From an uncultured Clostridia bacterium (GTDB taxonomy: Bacteria; Bacillota; Clostridia; TANB77; CAG-508): a DNA stretch of 64,000 nt. Positions 38,678 through 47,659 of this stretch are shown here, one piece after another. The notes below the pieces were generated by a model. The model was not told the DNA's origin and searched no databases. It worked only from the letters and a program-made list of their open reading frames with translations. The stretch's first letter is position 1; each line of letters begins with the position of its first letter. Position numbers and translations under genes: made by a program. Where the stretch lies: NCBI GenBank assembly GCA_948896235.1, contig CAQUUC010000003.1:124001-188000 (forward strand), in the 5' to 3' direction.

Positions 38678-38710
38678 AAACTAGGAGCTACTTTTGGTAA
38701 CTCCTAGTTT
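38678..38710. terminator. Second hairpin between convergent genes
   Basis: AAACTAGGAG/CTCCTAGTTT stem, T-run on the plus side, and directly abutting the stop codon of the minus-strand gene at 38712. Confidence 0.75.
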
Positions 38711-38711
38711 T

Positions 38712-39650
38712 TTAATCTAATAATTTAAGTTCCACTTCTTCTACTTTATATTTATTAGTTACTTCATCTAATCTAAATTCAACTAATGTTTTTGCTAGTG
38801 TTTCGTTATTTTGTCTTAAATCTGTTGTAAAGTATAATTTTATTTGTGGTATTTCTAACCCATTTGTTACTATTGTTTTAAAACTTTCAACCATATTTTT
38901 CTCATCTTCACATACAAAGATTAATTGTGGCATTGCACTAAATCCAGAATCTCCTTGTAAAAAGTTTTGATAGAAATCTTTATATAAATTCATTTTATCA
39001 ACTAACTTTTTCTCCCACTCTTCTTCTCTTCTTATTACTTCAAATAAGAAAATAATTGATTTATTATTCTTAGTTAATTTTACACTTCCACCTGTTGCTT
39101 TAAATGTTTTTCCAAGTGTTTTTGCTGTAATTTGTGGTTTTACTGTATATTCATCAAATGCTTTTACTTTTCTTAAATACGCTAAAATTGTCTGATTTCC
39201 AGCTAATCTCTTCTTTATCATTGCAACTGGTTTTGTATTATCTGTTGGTTGCCATTTACATTCAATTTCTTTTGAATTTAGTAAATATTTCCCCATTTTT
39301 TCTAGACAATATATTCTATATATACCTTTTCCTTCCTCTGAAGAAAAATAATATCTTGTTAAAATTTTTGATTTTACTAATTGCTCTAATTTATTATTTA
39401 ACTTATCTTGAGATTTGTAATCTATACCTTTCCAAGATAATATTTGGCATAATTGTCTTGAGGTTATAAATTCAAATTCATTAACAATTTCTAATATTTT
39501 AAAATGTAAATCCCCTATATGTCCTATGTTTATCTTATGTACAATTTGATTCATAGATACATATCCATCTTTTCCATCAAATACTTTTATTTCACCCTCT
39601 CTAATTGCAAATGGTGAATTTTTCGCTTCAATTTGGTTATCTTCAACCAT
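38712..39650 (-). CDS. Replication-relaxation-like winged-helix protein
   Basis: 312 residues. FEFITSRQLCQILSWKG and LNNKLEQLVKSKILTRYYF form a winged-helix region followed by a domain rich in nuclease-like beta strands (KSIIFLFEVIRREEEWEKK). The layout resembles Replic_Relax (PF13814) proteins found near coupling-protein genes on mobile elements. A catalytic residue set is not evident. It is convergent with the VirD4-like gene and followed in the same direction by the S1-domain gene upstream (39666). Confidence 0.55.
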   Translation of the reverse strand: MVEDNQIEAKNSPFAIREGEIKVFDGKDGYVSMNQIVHKINIGHIGDLHFKILEIVNEFEFITSRQLCQILSWKGIDYKSQDKLNNKLEQLVKSKILTRYYFSSEEGKGIYRIYCLEKMGKYLLNSKEIECKWQPTDNTKPVAMIKKRLAGNQTILAYLRKVKAFDEYTVKPQITAKTLGKTFKATGGSVKLTKNNKSIIFLFEVIRREEEWEKKLVDKMNLYKDFYQNFLQGDSGFSAMPQLIFVCEDEKNMVESFKTIVTNGLEIPQIKLYFTTDLRQNNETLAKTLVEFRLDEVTNKYKVEEVELKLLD

Positions 39651-39665
39651 ATTAAACTCCTCCTT

Positions 39666-40469
39666 TTAAACAAAAACTAATTTTACTTTTTTCTTTTCAG
39701 GAATAATCTTTCTAATGCTTACATCTACAAGTTGTCCATATTTTAAATTTTCTTTATAATCTGCAAGTCCTACTAAGTTTGGTTTTAGTTCTATAAATAT
39801 ACCATTTTTTTGTTTTTCTTCTTCTCTTACTATTCCTTGCACGATATCTCCTTCTTGATACCCTTTAATGTTTTCTTCCCAAGTACCAAAAAGTTCTTTA
39901 TATGATAGAAGTACTCTTTCATTACTTCTATCTATATATTTTATCATAATATTTATCTTTTGTCCAATTTTGAATCTTTCTTCTGGTGTTCTTATTCTTG
40001 CAACTGAAATATCTTCTATATGAAGTAGCCCCACTACTCCACCACCAATTTCAACAAATACTCCATATGGCCTAATATTTTTTACAATTCCCTTTACTAT
40101 CATACCAACCGCTAAGTCTTCTGTAACCCATTTAAGTGCATCTTTTCCTACTGCTTTTCTAGATAAAATTGCATAATCTTCTTTTTTAATATCTTTTACC
40201 TTAAATTGTACAATTTTATTAATTTTGCTTACACAAATATTAGGTTTAGGAAAACCCGTTTCATCAATATTAATTGCTTCAACTTCTTCTCTTGGTATAA
40301 TTCCTTTTATATTGTTTCCAAGATCAACATATAGATTATAATTTGAGTCACACCTAGTTACCCTTCCATCTATAATACTACCATTTTGAAAAGCAGTATT
40401 AAGTTCAAATGGTGTAATTGGCTTACATTCCTCATTCCATCCCTCTGGAAAAAATCTTTGGCAATCCAT
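39666..40469 (-). CDS. S1-domain RNA-binding protein (three repeats)
   Basis: 267 residues with three S1-type OB folds: GSIIDGRVTRCDSNYNLYVD, GMIVKGIVKNIRPYGVFVE (with GLLHIEDIS) and GDIVQGIVREEEKQKNGIFIE. An N-terminal extension carries two Cys (MDCQRFF, NEECK). It likely binds RNA and the ribosome, like YugI or RpsA fragments. ATG 40469 follows AAGGGTGATATGT; a GTG three codons earlier is weaker. No in-frame CGG. Confidence 0.85.
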   Translation of the reverse strand: MDCQRFFPEGWNEECKPITPFELNTAFQNGSIIDGRVTRCDSNYNLYVDLGNNIKGIIPREEVEAINIDETGFPKPNICVSKINKIVQFKVKDIKKEDYAILSRKAVGKDALKWVTEDLAVGMIVKGIVKNIRPYGVFVEIGGGVVGLLHIEDISVARIRTPEERFKIGQKINIMIKYIDRSNERVLLSYKELFGTWEENIKGYQEGDIVQGIVREEEKQKNGIFIELKPNLVGLADYKENLKYGQLVDVSIRKIIPEKKKVKLVFV

Positions 40470-40560
40470 ACATATCACCCTTTTCTTTCGTAACTATCAT
40501 CATTATATATATAATTTTTTTAGTTGTAAATAGATTATATTAAGAAACTAGCACAAATAT

Positions 40561-41304
40561 CTAATTAAAACTTTCTACTTCTTTTTTAGTTAAATATCTC
40601 CACTCACCTATTTTTAAATCTTTTACCTTTAACTTTCCTATTTTACTTCTATGTAATGCAATTACTTTATATCCTACCGCTTCACACATCTTTCTTACTT
40701 CTCTATTTTTACCTTCATGTATTGTTATTTCTATTCTAGATATTCTCTTTTCATAATCTATTTTTAATATTTTTACTTTAGCTGGTTTTGTAATATAATC
40801 TTCTATTGCTACTCCATTCTCGAGCTTTTCTATAGCTTCATTTTGTATAATTCCTGATAATGTTGCCACATATGTTTTTTCTATTTCATATTTAGGATGT
40901 GTCACTTTATATACAAATTCTCCATCGTTTGTTAATATTAATGCACCTGAAGTATACATATCTAATCTTCCTACTGGTACTATTCTTTCTTTTACTCCTT
41001 TTATTAAATCTATTACAGTCTGCCTTTCAAATTGGTCTTTTACTGTTGTTACATAACCTATTGGTTTATTTAATAATATATATACCTTATCATTTTTTTT
41101 ACTATTTTCTATTCTTTTTCCATTATATTCAACAATATCTTTAGAAGGCTTTACCTTTACACCCAATTCAGTAATTATTTTTTCATTCACTTTTACAAGT
41201 CCATTACTAATATATTCTTCACATTTTCTTCTTGAGTCCACTCCACAATCTGCCATATATTTTTGTAATCTTATTTCTTCATCTTTGTATTCCTCATTTT
41301 TCAT
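40561..41304 (-). CDS. rluB: RsuA/RluB-family pseudouridine synthase
   Basis: 247 residues. N-terminal S4 domain (RLQKYMADCGVDSRRKCEE), the catalytic GRLDMYTSGALILTNDG with its Asp, and NREVRKMCEAVGYKV near the end. Makes pseudouridine in 23S rRNA (position 2605 in E. coli). RsuA/RluB/RluF assignment is by resemblance to clostridial RluB. Confidence 0.9.
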   Translation of the reverse strand: MKNEEYKDEEIRLQKYMADCGVDSRRKCEEYISNGLVKVNEKIITELGVKVKPSKDIVEYNGKRIENSKKNDKVYILLNKPIGYVTTVKDQFERQTVIDLIKGVKERIVPVGRLDMYTSGALILTNDGEFVYKVTHPKYEIEKTYVATLSGIIQNEAIEKLENGVAIEDYITKPAKVKILKIDYEKRISRIEITIHEGKNREVRKMCEAVGYKVIALHRSKIGKLKVKDLKIGEWRYLTKKEVESFN

Positions 41305-41436
41305 TAGTTACTATTCACTTCCAATTCTTCCAATTTTATGTAACAAAAAATTTATTTTTTCATATAATACTTATGCAAACTTTGTTATTATTCTTCTTTG
41401 TATACCTAGGGATACAAAGTTTATATAGATTTCATT

Positions 41437-41469
41437 TGCTCAGGCATTTAATATTTATTTGTCTGAGCA
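41437..41469 (-). terminator. Hairpin after rluD
   Basis: TGCTCAG (41437-41443) pairs with CTGAGCA (41463-41469). A second perfect palindrome, CTTTGTATACC/... at 41396-41419, follows it on the minus strand. Confidence 0.55.
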
Positions 41470-41473
41470 GATA

Positions 41474-42376
41474 CTATTTTAGCTTATTTAGCACTTCTTC
41501 AAAATATTCTGGTAATGGTGCTTCTAAGTTTAATTCTTTATTTGTTATAGGATGGTTAAAAACTAAGTTTTTAGCATGAAGCATTTGTCCTGTTACTCCA
41601 AATGGATTTTTTCCATTTGAATAAACTGCATCTCCTACTACTGGATAACCAATATGAGACATATGTACTCTAATCTGATGTGTTCTTCCTGTCTCTATTT
41701 TTATTTCTAGTAAAGTGTAATTTTCATATCTTTTTATTACTTTAAAATGTGTAATTGCATTTTTTCCATTTTTTGATACTGCCATTTTCTTTCTATCTTT
41801 TGTAGATCTTCCTATTGGCATATTAATTGTTGCTTCATTTTCTTTTACAATTCCTCTAACTAATGCTATATATGTTTTATTTACTTCATGATTTTTTATT
41901 TGTTCACTTAAAGTTATATGTGCTTTATCATTTTTTGCAATAATTATTAGTCCTGAGGTGTCTTTATCTAATCTATGTACAATTCCTGGTCTTATTTCTC
42001 CACCTATCCCAGATAAAGAATCCTTGCAAATATTCATTATTGCATTTACTAAAGTTCCATCTGGATTACCATTTGCTGGATGTACAACTAGTCCTTTTTG
42101 TTTATTTACTACAATAATATCATTATCTTCATATATAATGTCTAAAGGTATCTCTTGTGCTTCTAAAGATATTTCTTTTGCTTCAATTTCCCCTACTTGA
42201 ATTTTATCTCCAAGTTCTACTTTATATGATGCTTTTGCTTTTTTATCATTTATAAAAATTTTATCTGCTTCAATTAGTCTTTGTATATTGGTTCTAGATA
42301 AATCTGTATATTTTAAAGCAATTGCTTTATCAAGTCTTAATCCTGCATATTTTTCTTCAACAACAAATTCTTTCAC
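41474..42376 (-). CDS. rluD: RluD-family 23S rRNA pseudouridine synthase
   Basis: 300 residues. S4 domain (GLRLDKAIALKYTDLSRTNI), catalytic PGIVHRLDKDTSGLIIIAKN, and TGRTHQIRVHMSHIGYPVVGD. Acts on 23S helix 69 in the best-studied relatives. Lies downstream of tagA and lspA with short gaps, probably one operon; lspA-rluD adjacency is common in Firmicutes. Confidence 0.93.
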   Translation of the reverse strand: MKEFVVEEKYAGLRLDKAIALKYTDLSRTNIQRLIEADKIFINDKKAKASYKVELGDKIQVGEIEAKEISLEAQEIPLDIIYEDNDIIVVNKQKGLVVHPANGNPDGTLVNAIMNICKDSLSGIGGEIRPGIVHRLDKDTSGLIIIAKNDKAHITLSEQIKNHEVNKTYIALVRGIVKENEATINMPIGRSTKDRKKMAVSKNGKNAITHFKVIKRYENYTLLEIKIETGRTHQIRVHMSHIGYPVVGDAVYSNGKNPFGVTGQMLHAKNLVFNHPITNKELNLEAPLPEYFEEVLNKLK

Positions 42377-42391
42377 TTTACTCTCCTTGCT

Positions 42392-43147
42392 TTATTTACT
42401 AAATCTTCCTTTTGTTTTATCTTTTGCAAACATTACTTTAAATAAATATACTGGCAACACTAACTGTCTCTTTATTCTTCTTGGTTCTCTACACAATCTC
42501 CAAAACCATTCCATACCAATTTTTTGTACCCACACTGGAGCTCGTTTTATTTTTCCTGCTTCATAATCATAAGTCCCACCTTGTCCTGCTGCCACATCAA
42601 CTTTTAATTCACCTTTATGTTCCTTTATCCATTTTTCTTGTCTTGGTGCACCAAGTGCTACAAATAGTACATTGGGTTGTAAGGTATTAATTTCTTTTAT
42701 TATCTCTCTTTCCTCATTTTCATCAAAATACCCATTATGTACTCCCACAATATTTACATTTGGGAATAACTTTTCTAAATTTTCTTTTGTCTTTTCTGGT
42801 ATTCCTGGTTCTCCTCCTAGCAAGTATATCGAATATCCCTTTTCATTCGAAAGTTCTATTATCTTTCTAAAATAACTTTGACCTGGTATTCTTTCTTTAA
42901 AAAATTTCTTTTGTAATTTCGCACCAATCATTACACCAATACTGTCTGGAGTTGATAGACTTGATTCTTGTAATAAATCAAAAAATTCTTTATCTTTCTG
43001 AGCCATCATTATAAATTCTACATTTGGAGCAAATACCATTTTACAGGTCTTATTACTTTCTTTTATTAGTTTTTCTGTTATATCCCCAGCTTCATCCCTA
43101 GTTATATTATCTACCTGAACTCCTAATATTGTTATTGTATCTCTCAT
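42392..43147 (-). CDS. WecG/TagA/CpsF family glycosyltransferase
   Basis: 251 residues. VFAPNVEFIMMAQKD, STPDSIGVMIGAKLQ (catalytic Thr-Pro-Asp region), SIYLLGGEPGIPEKTKENL and FVALGAPRQEKWI are diagnostic GT26 motifs. Such enzymes transfer N-acetylmannosamine (teichoic acid linkage unit) or a related sugar to undecaprenyl-PP-GlcNAc. Overlapping context with lspA (4-base gap) suggests co-translation. Confidence 0.92.
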   Translation of the reverse strand: MRDTITILGVQVDNITRDEAGDITEKLIKESNKTCKMVFAPNVEFIMMAQKDKEFFDLLQESSLSTPDSIGVMIGAKLQKKFFKERIPGQSYFRKIIELSNEKGYSIYLLGGEPGIPEKTKENLEKLFPNVNIVGVHNGYFDENEEREIIKEINTLQPNVLFVALGAPRQEKWIKEHKGELKVDVAAGQGGTYDYEAGKIKRAPVWVQKIGMEWFWRLCREPRRIKRQLVLPVYLFKVMFAKDKTKGRFSK

Positions 43148-43150
43148 ATC

Positions 43151-43651
43151 TTACCTCTTTAATTTTTTACTATTTTTTATTTCTTTATAGCTATACATCG
43201 CAAAGATAAATGCTAGTATTACCCATCCAACTGTAATATATATGTCTGCTAAATTAAACTTAGGAAAGTTTATACTAGGAAATATATTTAAAAAATCTAT
43301 AACATATCCTCTTGATAGTCTATCAATTAAGTTTCCAAATCCACCCGCAAGTATAACAAATAATGTGTATAATGTTGCCTTGTCCATAAAATCTTTTTGC
43401 AAATATATAAATCTTATTATAAGTCCTAATACCACAAGATTAGTTATAATAAACATACCAGTATTTCCTTCTCCCACTCCAAATGCTCCTCCTGTATTTT
43501 GTACTGTGTGTATGTTTAAAATATTAGGTATTAAAGTTACATTTATATTATTTTCAATAATAATAACTTTTGTAATTTGGTCTAGCAATAATAAGATAAT
43601 AGCAATTATTATTGCATAGATTAGTGATTTATTATTCTTTAGTTTTTGCAT
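43151..43651 (-). CDS. lspA: Lipoprotein signal peptidase
   Basis: 166 residues, four membrane helices. NTGGAFG and LAGGFGNLIDRL, then VIDFLNI and FNLADIYITVG, hold the two catalytic Asp residues. Removes signal peptides from prolipoproteins after diacylglyceryl addition. First gene of a likely lspA-tagA-rluD unit. Confidence 0.96.
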   Translation of the reverse strand: MQKLKNNKSLIYAIIIAIILLLLDQITKVIIIENNINVTLIPNILNIHTVQNTGGAFGVGEGNTGMFIITNLVVLGLIIRFIYLQKDFMDKATLYTLFVILAGGFGNLIDRLSRGYVIDFLNIFPSINFPKFNLADIYITVGWVILAFIFAMYSYKEIKNSKKLKR

Positions 43652-43688
43652 TGTATGTTCCCCTTTTATTTTCTTTTACAAAACATAT

Positions 43689-45332
43689 CTATTTTGATAG
43701 TCTTTCATATATTACAAAATTATCATCTTTATACAGTTCCTCATAATTATCATCTTGCTCTATAAATAAATTCATTTTTGCATTATTAGGTATTAATAAA
43801 TGTGTAATTTCATATTTATCAAATATATCTTCATAATGTACTGATAATGATGATACATTTAAAAAGTCTGTAAATACGTCTTTATCTTTATCACCATTAA
43901 ATTCTGGTGTATATAAATCTGCTCTTGAATCTATAAATACAGGTATTCCTTGGTATAATAAATAACTTCCATAATTGTATTCATTATATAATCTTATTTC
44001 TTCTAAATTTAAATTTTCTTTTACGTATTCTGCTGCTTTCACAGGATATGCTCTTTCATCTACAAATTTATCTTTTATTTGTGCTTTGCATATGCAAATA
44101 CTTAATAATACCACAAGTAATATTGTTATTATTTTTCCAAATATATTGCTAATAGCTTTTATAAGACTATCTGTTCCTGCTGGATCATATTTATTAAATA
44201 AATCTGTAATTAGCCTATTTACTGAATATACTCCCAAAATTACTAGCATTGATAACTGTCTTCTAGACATTAAGGAAAGTATTATTAAGCCTCCTAGCAT
44301 AAAGAAGTCTTTTAATCTTATTTTGGTATCTGTAAATATTAATATAGATAATACAATTGCAAGTATTGTAAGAGTATGAGTATTTTGTATTAATACCATT
44401 GGTAAATGTTCATTTATACTTTTGGTTGTATTTCCCTGCATTGTTTTCACAAGATATGTATATGGTGTATCTCCAAGAGGTGTTAATAGTCCTGTAAATA
44501 AGCATATTATCATAATTACAATTAACCATTTTGAATTGTCTTTTCTTTCAATTTTTAACTTATATGGGTGTTCTCTTCTATATTCTTGATTTTGTTTATA
44601 CTTTTCGAATTTCTCTTCTATCTTTTTATATGTCTCTTTTAATTTTGTAATCTTTTCTTCATTTCCTTGTAGTTTTGATAGTTTTTCTATTTTATTTTTT
44701 ATATTTCTTATTTTAAATTTATATATTAAATGAGAGTCTAATATTAAAGCTATTAGATATTCTACAATATATGGTAAGAATGGTACAAAATAGAAAGGCC
44801 AAACTGCTAAATGAACATTTGCAATAATTATAGGAATAACTATTAATCCTAAAGCATATCTCTTCTTTTTAGTTTCTATAAATTTTTCTATAAATAGTAT
44901 TTGTAATGTAAATAATATATATGTAAATAATTGTGCACGTGCTGCTATAAATGCTCCTAACACATACATTACACCTAGTGTTAATAAAAATGATACTAAA
45001 TCATTCTTTACAATTTTTTTATTTGTAAAATATATTGTAATTCCTAATATGCAAGATAAAATAATTGTAGATATATATATACCAGCCATTCCGCCAATAC
45101 TATATATAACATAAATTGCTACATCATATAACCAATGAGGATATGTATATGGAATATCGTGAAATGAAAATGGATCTTTTGCCATATCAATTCCATTTTG
45201 TAATATATGTTCTCCTATTTTTATTGTATAAAATGTATCGTTTTGTAATGTGATTGGTGCTAAAACCGCACTAAATATTAATATACATACGATTGCTACT
45301 ACATTAAATCCTATTTTTGTATTCTTATCCAT
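43689..45332 (-). CDS. Polytopic membrane protein, GT-C-like
   Basis: 547 residues with about ten hydrophobic helices and a charged cytoplasmic coil between helices (KIEKLSKLQGNEEKITKLKE). The C-terminal soluble part contains EYNYGSYLLYQG and PVFIDSRADLY, a signature seen in uncharacterised bacterial membrane glycosyltransferase-like proteins. A loop near the N-terminus (TYPHWLYDVAIY) has the acid/aromatic residues of GT-C loops. Substrate unknown. It lies upstream of lspA, 37 bases away. Confidence 0.6.
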   Translation of the reverse strand: MDKNTKIGFNVVAIVCILIFSAVLAPITLQNDTFYTIKIGEHILQNGIDMAKDPFSFHDIPYTYPHWLYDVAIYVIYSIGGMAGIYISTIILSCILGITIYFTNKKIVKNDLVSFLLTLGVMYVLGAFIAARAQLFTYILFTLQILFIEKFIETKKKRYALGLIVIPIIIANVHLAVWPFYFVPFLPYIVEYLIALILDSHLIYKFKIRNIKNKIEKLSKLQGNEEKITKLKETYKKIEEKFEKYKQNQEYRREHPYKLKIERKDNSKWLIVIMIICLFTGLLTPLGDTPYTYLVKTMQGNTTKSINEHLPMVLIQNTHTLTILAIVLSILIFTDTKIRLKDFFMLGGLIILSLMSRRQLSMLVILGVYSVNRLITDLFNKYDPAGTDSLIKAISNIFGKIITILLVVLLSICICKAQIKDKFVDERAYPVKAAEYVKENLNLEEIRLYNEYNYGSYLLYQGIPVFIDSRADLYTPEFNGDKDKDVFTDFLNVSSLSVHYEDIFDKYEITHLLIPNNAKMNLFIEQDDNYEELYKDDNFVIYERLSK

Positions 45333-45374
45333 CCTTATAATTCTCTCCTTTTACTATAATGCTTGTATTATATC

Positions 45375-45411
45375 AAAAAAAAGATAAAAAGCATAGCTTT
45401 TTATCTTTTTT
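45375..45411 (-). terminator. Terminator after ylmC
   Basis: Long AAAAAAAGATAAAAAGC/GCTTTTTATC repeat with T-runs on both strands, between ylmC and the GT-C-like gene. Confidence 0.85.
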
Positions 45412-45646
45412 TATATTTCTACTAAGATAATATCGTCTCCAATACATTTTATGTTTTTCCATGGAATTACAATATCGTTATTTCCTGAAAACATATTTAA
45501 TAATTTATTATTTCCGTGGAACAATTATAGATGTTATTATTCCCGTTTCCAAATCTGCTGTAACATCTTGAACAAAACCGTAGTCTTCTTCCATCATTTA
45601 TATTTACTACTTCTTTATGTTTAAAATCTAACCCCTTTTGCCCCAT
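45411..45646 (-). CDS. ylmC: YlmC/YmxH-type PRC-barrel protein, two CGG +1 frameshifts
   Basis: About 77 residues joined. Frame from ATG 45646 meets CTA CGG at 45580-45578 and, after the first shift, CCA CGG at 45516-45514. Skipping C twice gives KEVVNINDGRRLGFVQDVT, ETGIITSIIVPGNNKLLNMF and DIVIPWKNIKCIGDDIILVE, a complete PRC-barrel protein of the YlmC/YmxH sporulation family. Read without shifts the product ends after about 35 residues. The ribosome site GGGGTG lies inside the upstream terminator hairpin. Confidence 0.85.
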
Positions 45647-45677
45647 AAAAAACACCCCATATATTATATGAGGTGTT
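45645..45677 (-). terminator. Terminator hairpin containing the ylmC ribosome site
   Basis: 11-bp stem (45652-45662 with 45666-45676). One position is G-U on the minus transcript but C-A on the plus transcript, so the hairpin works on the minus strand. TTTTTT precedes ATG 45646. Confidence 0.75.
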
Positions 45678-45717
45678 TTTTATTATAATGTCATTTAATT
45701 ATACAATAAATTTTTAA

Positions 45718-46109
45718 TTATTTGCATATTGGTATCCAAATTTCTGTATCTTTTTCATCATATAATTCAAAATCGATATTCATACTTTGTTTGTATTCAG
45801 ATGTACAAAATATTCTTTATATATTTTTGACCATAGTTCATTTATAGCTTCTGCTTTATTTCCTGCACCTTTAAATATAACCCATTTACTTTTAGCAACA
45901 TTAATAATTTCTGTTCCAGGAACTTGTTCATCATTTTCTTGCATTTCTATTCCAATTCCATACTTATATTCTTTTGCATTATTTGCTCCAACACAAACTC
46001 CCAATATACATCTTGTATAATCTTTTACTATCTTCTCATAATTAATATCTTGTTCAAGATTATCTTCAATATAATCTAGTGCTTTTTGAAGTTCTACAAT
46101 ATAATTCAT
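45718..46109 (-). pseudogene. Decayed AraC/GyrI-like regulator
   Basis: The N-terminus (MNYIVELQKALDYIEDNLEQ) is the start of an AraC-type HTH protein, but it jumps directly to a GyrI-like effector domain (CILGVCVGANNAKEYKYGIGI, SKWVIFKGAGNKAEAINELW); most of the HTH is missing. After EYFVHLNTNKV the frame stops, while the expected end (SEYKQSMNIDFELYDEKD, WIPICK) lies in another frame downstream to 45718. This shift is a one-base loss, not at CGG, so it is ordinary gene decay and a useful contrast to the CGG sites. Confidence 0.7.
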
Positions 46110-46211
46110 AATATCCTCCCTTTCAAAGATAATTATAGTGCTTATATAGTTTAGCTTCTTGATTTTTCTTGCACAAGTTTATTTTTTGTCTTTAATTTTA
46201 ATAATACCATA

Positions 46212-46238
46212 AAAAACACTTCATATTGAAGTGTTTTT
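46212..46238. terminator. Terminator between ldt and the AraC/GyrI remnant
   Basis: AAAAACACTTC/GAAGTGTTTTT, perfect 11-bp stem with T-runs on both strands. Confidence 0.85.
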
Positions 46239-46253
46239 GTATATAATTTCATT

Positions 46254-47259
46254 TTATTTTGTTACAGTATTTTTATCTGTTATTTGGTTCGATATCTGGT
46301 TTTTATTCGTTATACTTGGTGTTGTATTCTCTGGTTTACTTATCTCGTTTTTATTGGTGGTCTCTCCTGCTGTATTATCAGGTTTATTTGTATTACTAAT
46401 TGTATTATTGGGCACCTCTGGTTTTGTAACTGTATTATTCTCATTCTTTTCTGGTGTTTTATAGTTCTTCCAAGGGTTATTCGAGTTTGGATCAGTTGGA
46501 TCCCAATTTCTTAAATAATCCTCATATGAAGATATTTTCTTTGCCGATGGTTTTCCAAGTGGTCCTGGATTAGAACTACTATAAAATTCAACCTGTGTCC
46601 CATTTTTACAATTATCGTATATCCATTTTGCATCTTTAACAGTTAAACGAACACAACCTGCTGACGCAGCCGTTCCTAACTTATCATATTCCCAATATTC
46701 TAAGCTATCTAGTTCCCCTTTTCTTAGATATGGTACTGAATGGAATAATATGTTTCCTTTTATTTGTGTACTATAATGTCCCCATACATATCCTTGAAGA
46801 CGTAACCATTCCCATCTTGCAGGAATTTTATATACCCCAGATGTTGGGGTTGCTTCCCCTGTTGAACATACCATTGCTTTTACTGGAACTGTATAATCTC
46901 CATTATCGTCTTTTTTATATATTGTAACTACTTGTGCTCCATAGTTTACCTTTATATAGTATGTGGGGGTATTATCCTTATTAGTTGGTTTATTGGTATA
47001 AGTTTTATTATCTTCTTTTTTATTATCTATTACTACTTCATTTTTTGGTATATCTTCACTAATTGTATTTCCGAGTAGTATCTATCTTATTATTATTTTC
47101 TACTATATTTTTATCTTCTTGTTCTTCAAGCATTGGCTGTGCTATTGTTGGTTGTTTGTTATTACTATATATACCATAAACAATTCCTCCTATAGCTACT
47201 AAAAGTACCATTATCACTATACTTAATATTATAGTTTTTCTGTTTCTTATTAACTTCAT
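46254..47259 (-). CDS. L,D-transpeptidase (YkuD), one CGG +1 frameshift
   Basis: About 334 residues joined. ATG 47259 follows AAGGGGAATTATAT and starts a signal-anchor (IILSIVIMVLLVAIGGIVYGI). Frame meets ACT CGG at 47073-47071; skipping C gives NNKIDTTGNTISEDIPKN and continues through YYIKVNYGAQVVTIYKK to the YkuD catalytic region (HSVPY and LGTAASAGCVRLTVKDA, with Cys nucleophile). The C-terminal ~70 residues are an Asn/Thr/Lys-rich tail. Forms 3-3 crosslinks or attaches proteins in peptidoglycan. Confidence 0.85.
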
Positions 47260-47374
47260 ATATAATTCCCCTTTTTTTAATCTTATGTTTCCTTTTATAT
47301 TATAGCATAACAATAATTACTTTTCTATGCTATTTTATAAAATTTAGTTTTTAATGTATATTATAAAAAATACC

Positions 47375-47403
47375 TTGAATTTATACTAAAACTATGTTAA
47401 AAT
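47375..47403 (+). promoter_or_regulatory. Promoter of serS leader
   Basis: TTGAAT (47375-47380), 17-base spacer, TAAAAT (47398-47403). Confidence 0.7.
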
Positions 47404-47419
47404 ATCAATATTAATAATT

Positions 47420-47640
47420 AGGCACTAACAAAAGAATAGTACTAACTTTTAGTTTTATATAGAGAGCCTACGGTTGGTGAAAGTAGGATAAAACATTTTA
47501 GGAATCTACTTTTGTTGCTTTTCGTAAAAAACGAAACCAAGTTATGCTAGGTTATAAGCATTTAGAGATACTAGTTTTCTAGTAATTAAGGTGGTACCAC
47601 GGATTATATTCGTCCTTATATTTATAAGGGCGTTTTTTGT
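47420..47640 (+). promoter_or_regulatory. T-box leader of serS
   Basis: AAGGTGGTACCACGG at 47588-47602 is the conserved T-box. A stem I region with AGAGAGCC and GGTTGGTGAAAG lies upstream, and the terminator hairpin CGTCCTTATA...TATAAGGGCG (47611-47632) with a T-run follows. Uncharged tRNA-Ser should favour readthrough. The specifier is most likely TCT around 47503-47506, an inference from position. Confidence 0.92.
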
Positions 47641-47659
47641 TTTATAGGGGGTAATAGTT

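Noticed and set aside
45718..46109. Another CGG frameshift gene
   Set aside because: The frame change needs a base added, not skipped, and no CGG is present; the HTH domain is also deleted, so it is ordinary decay.
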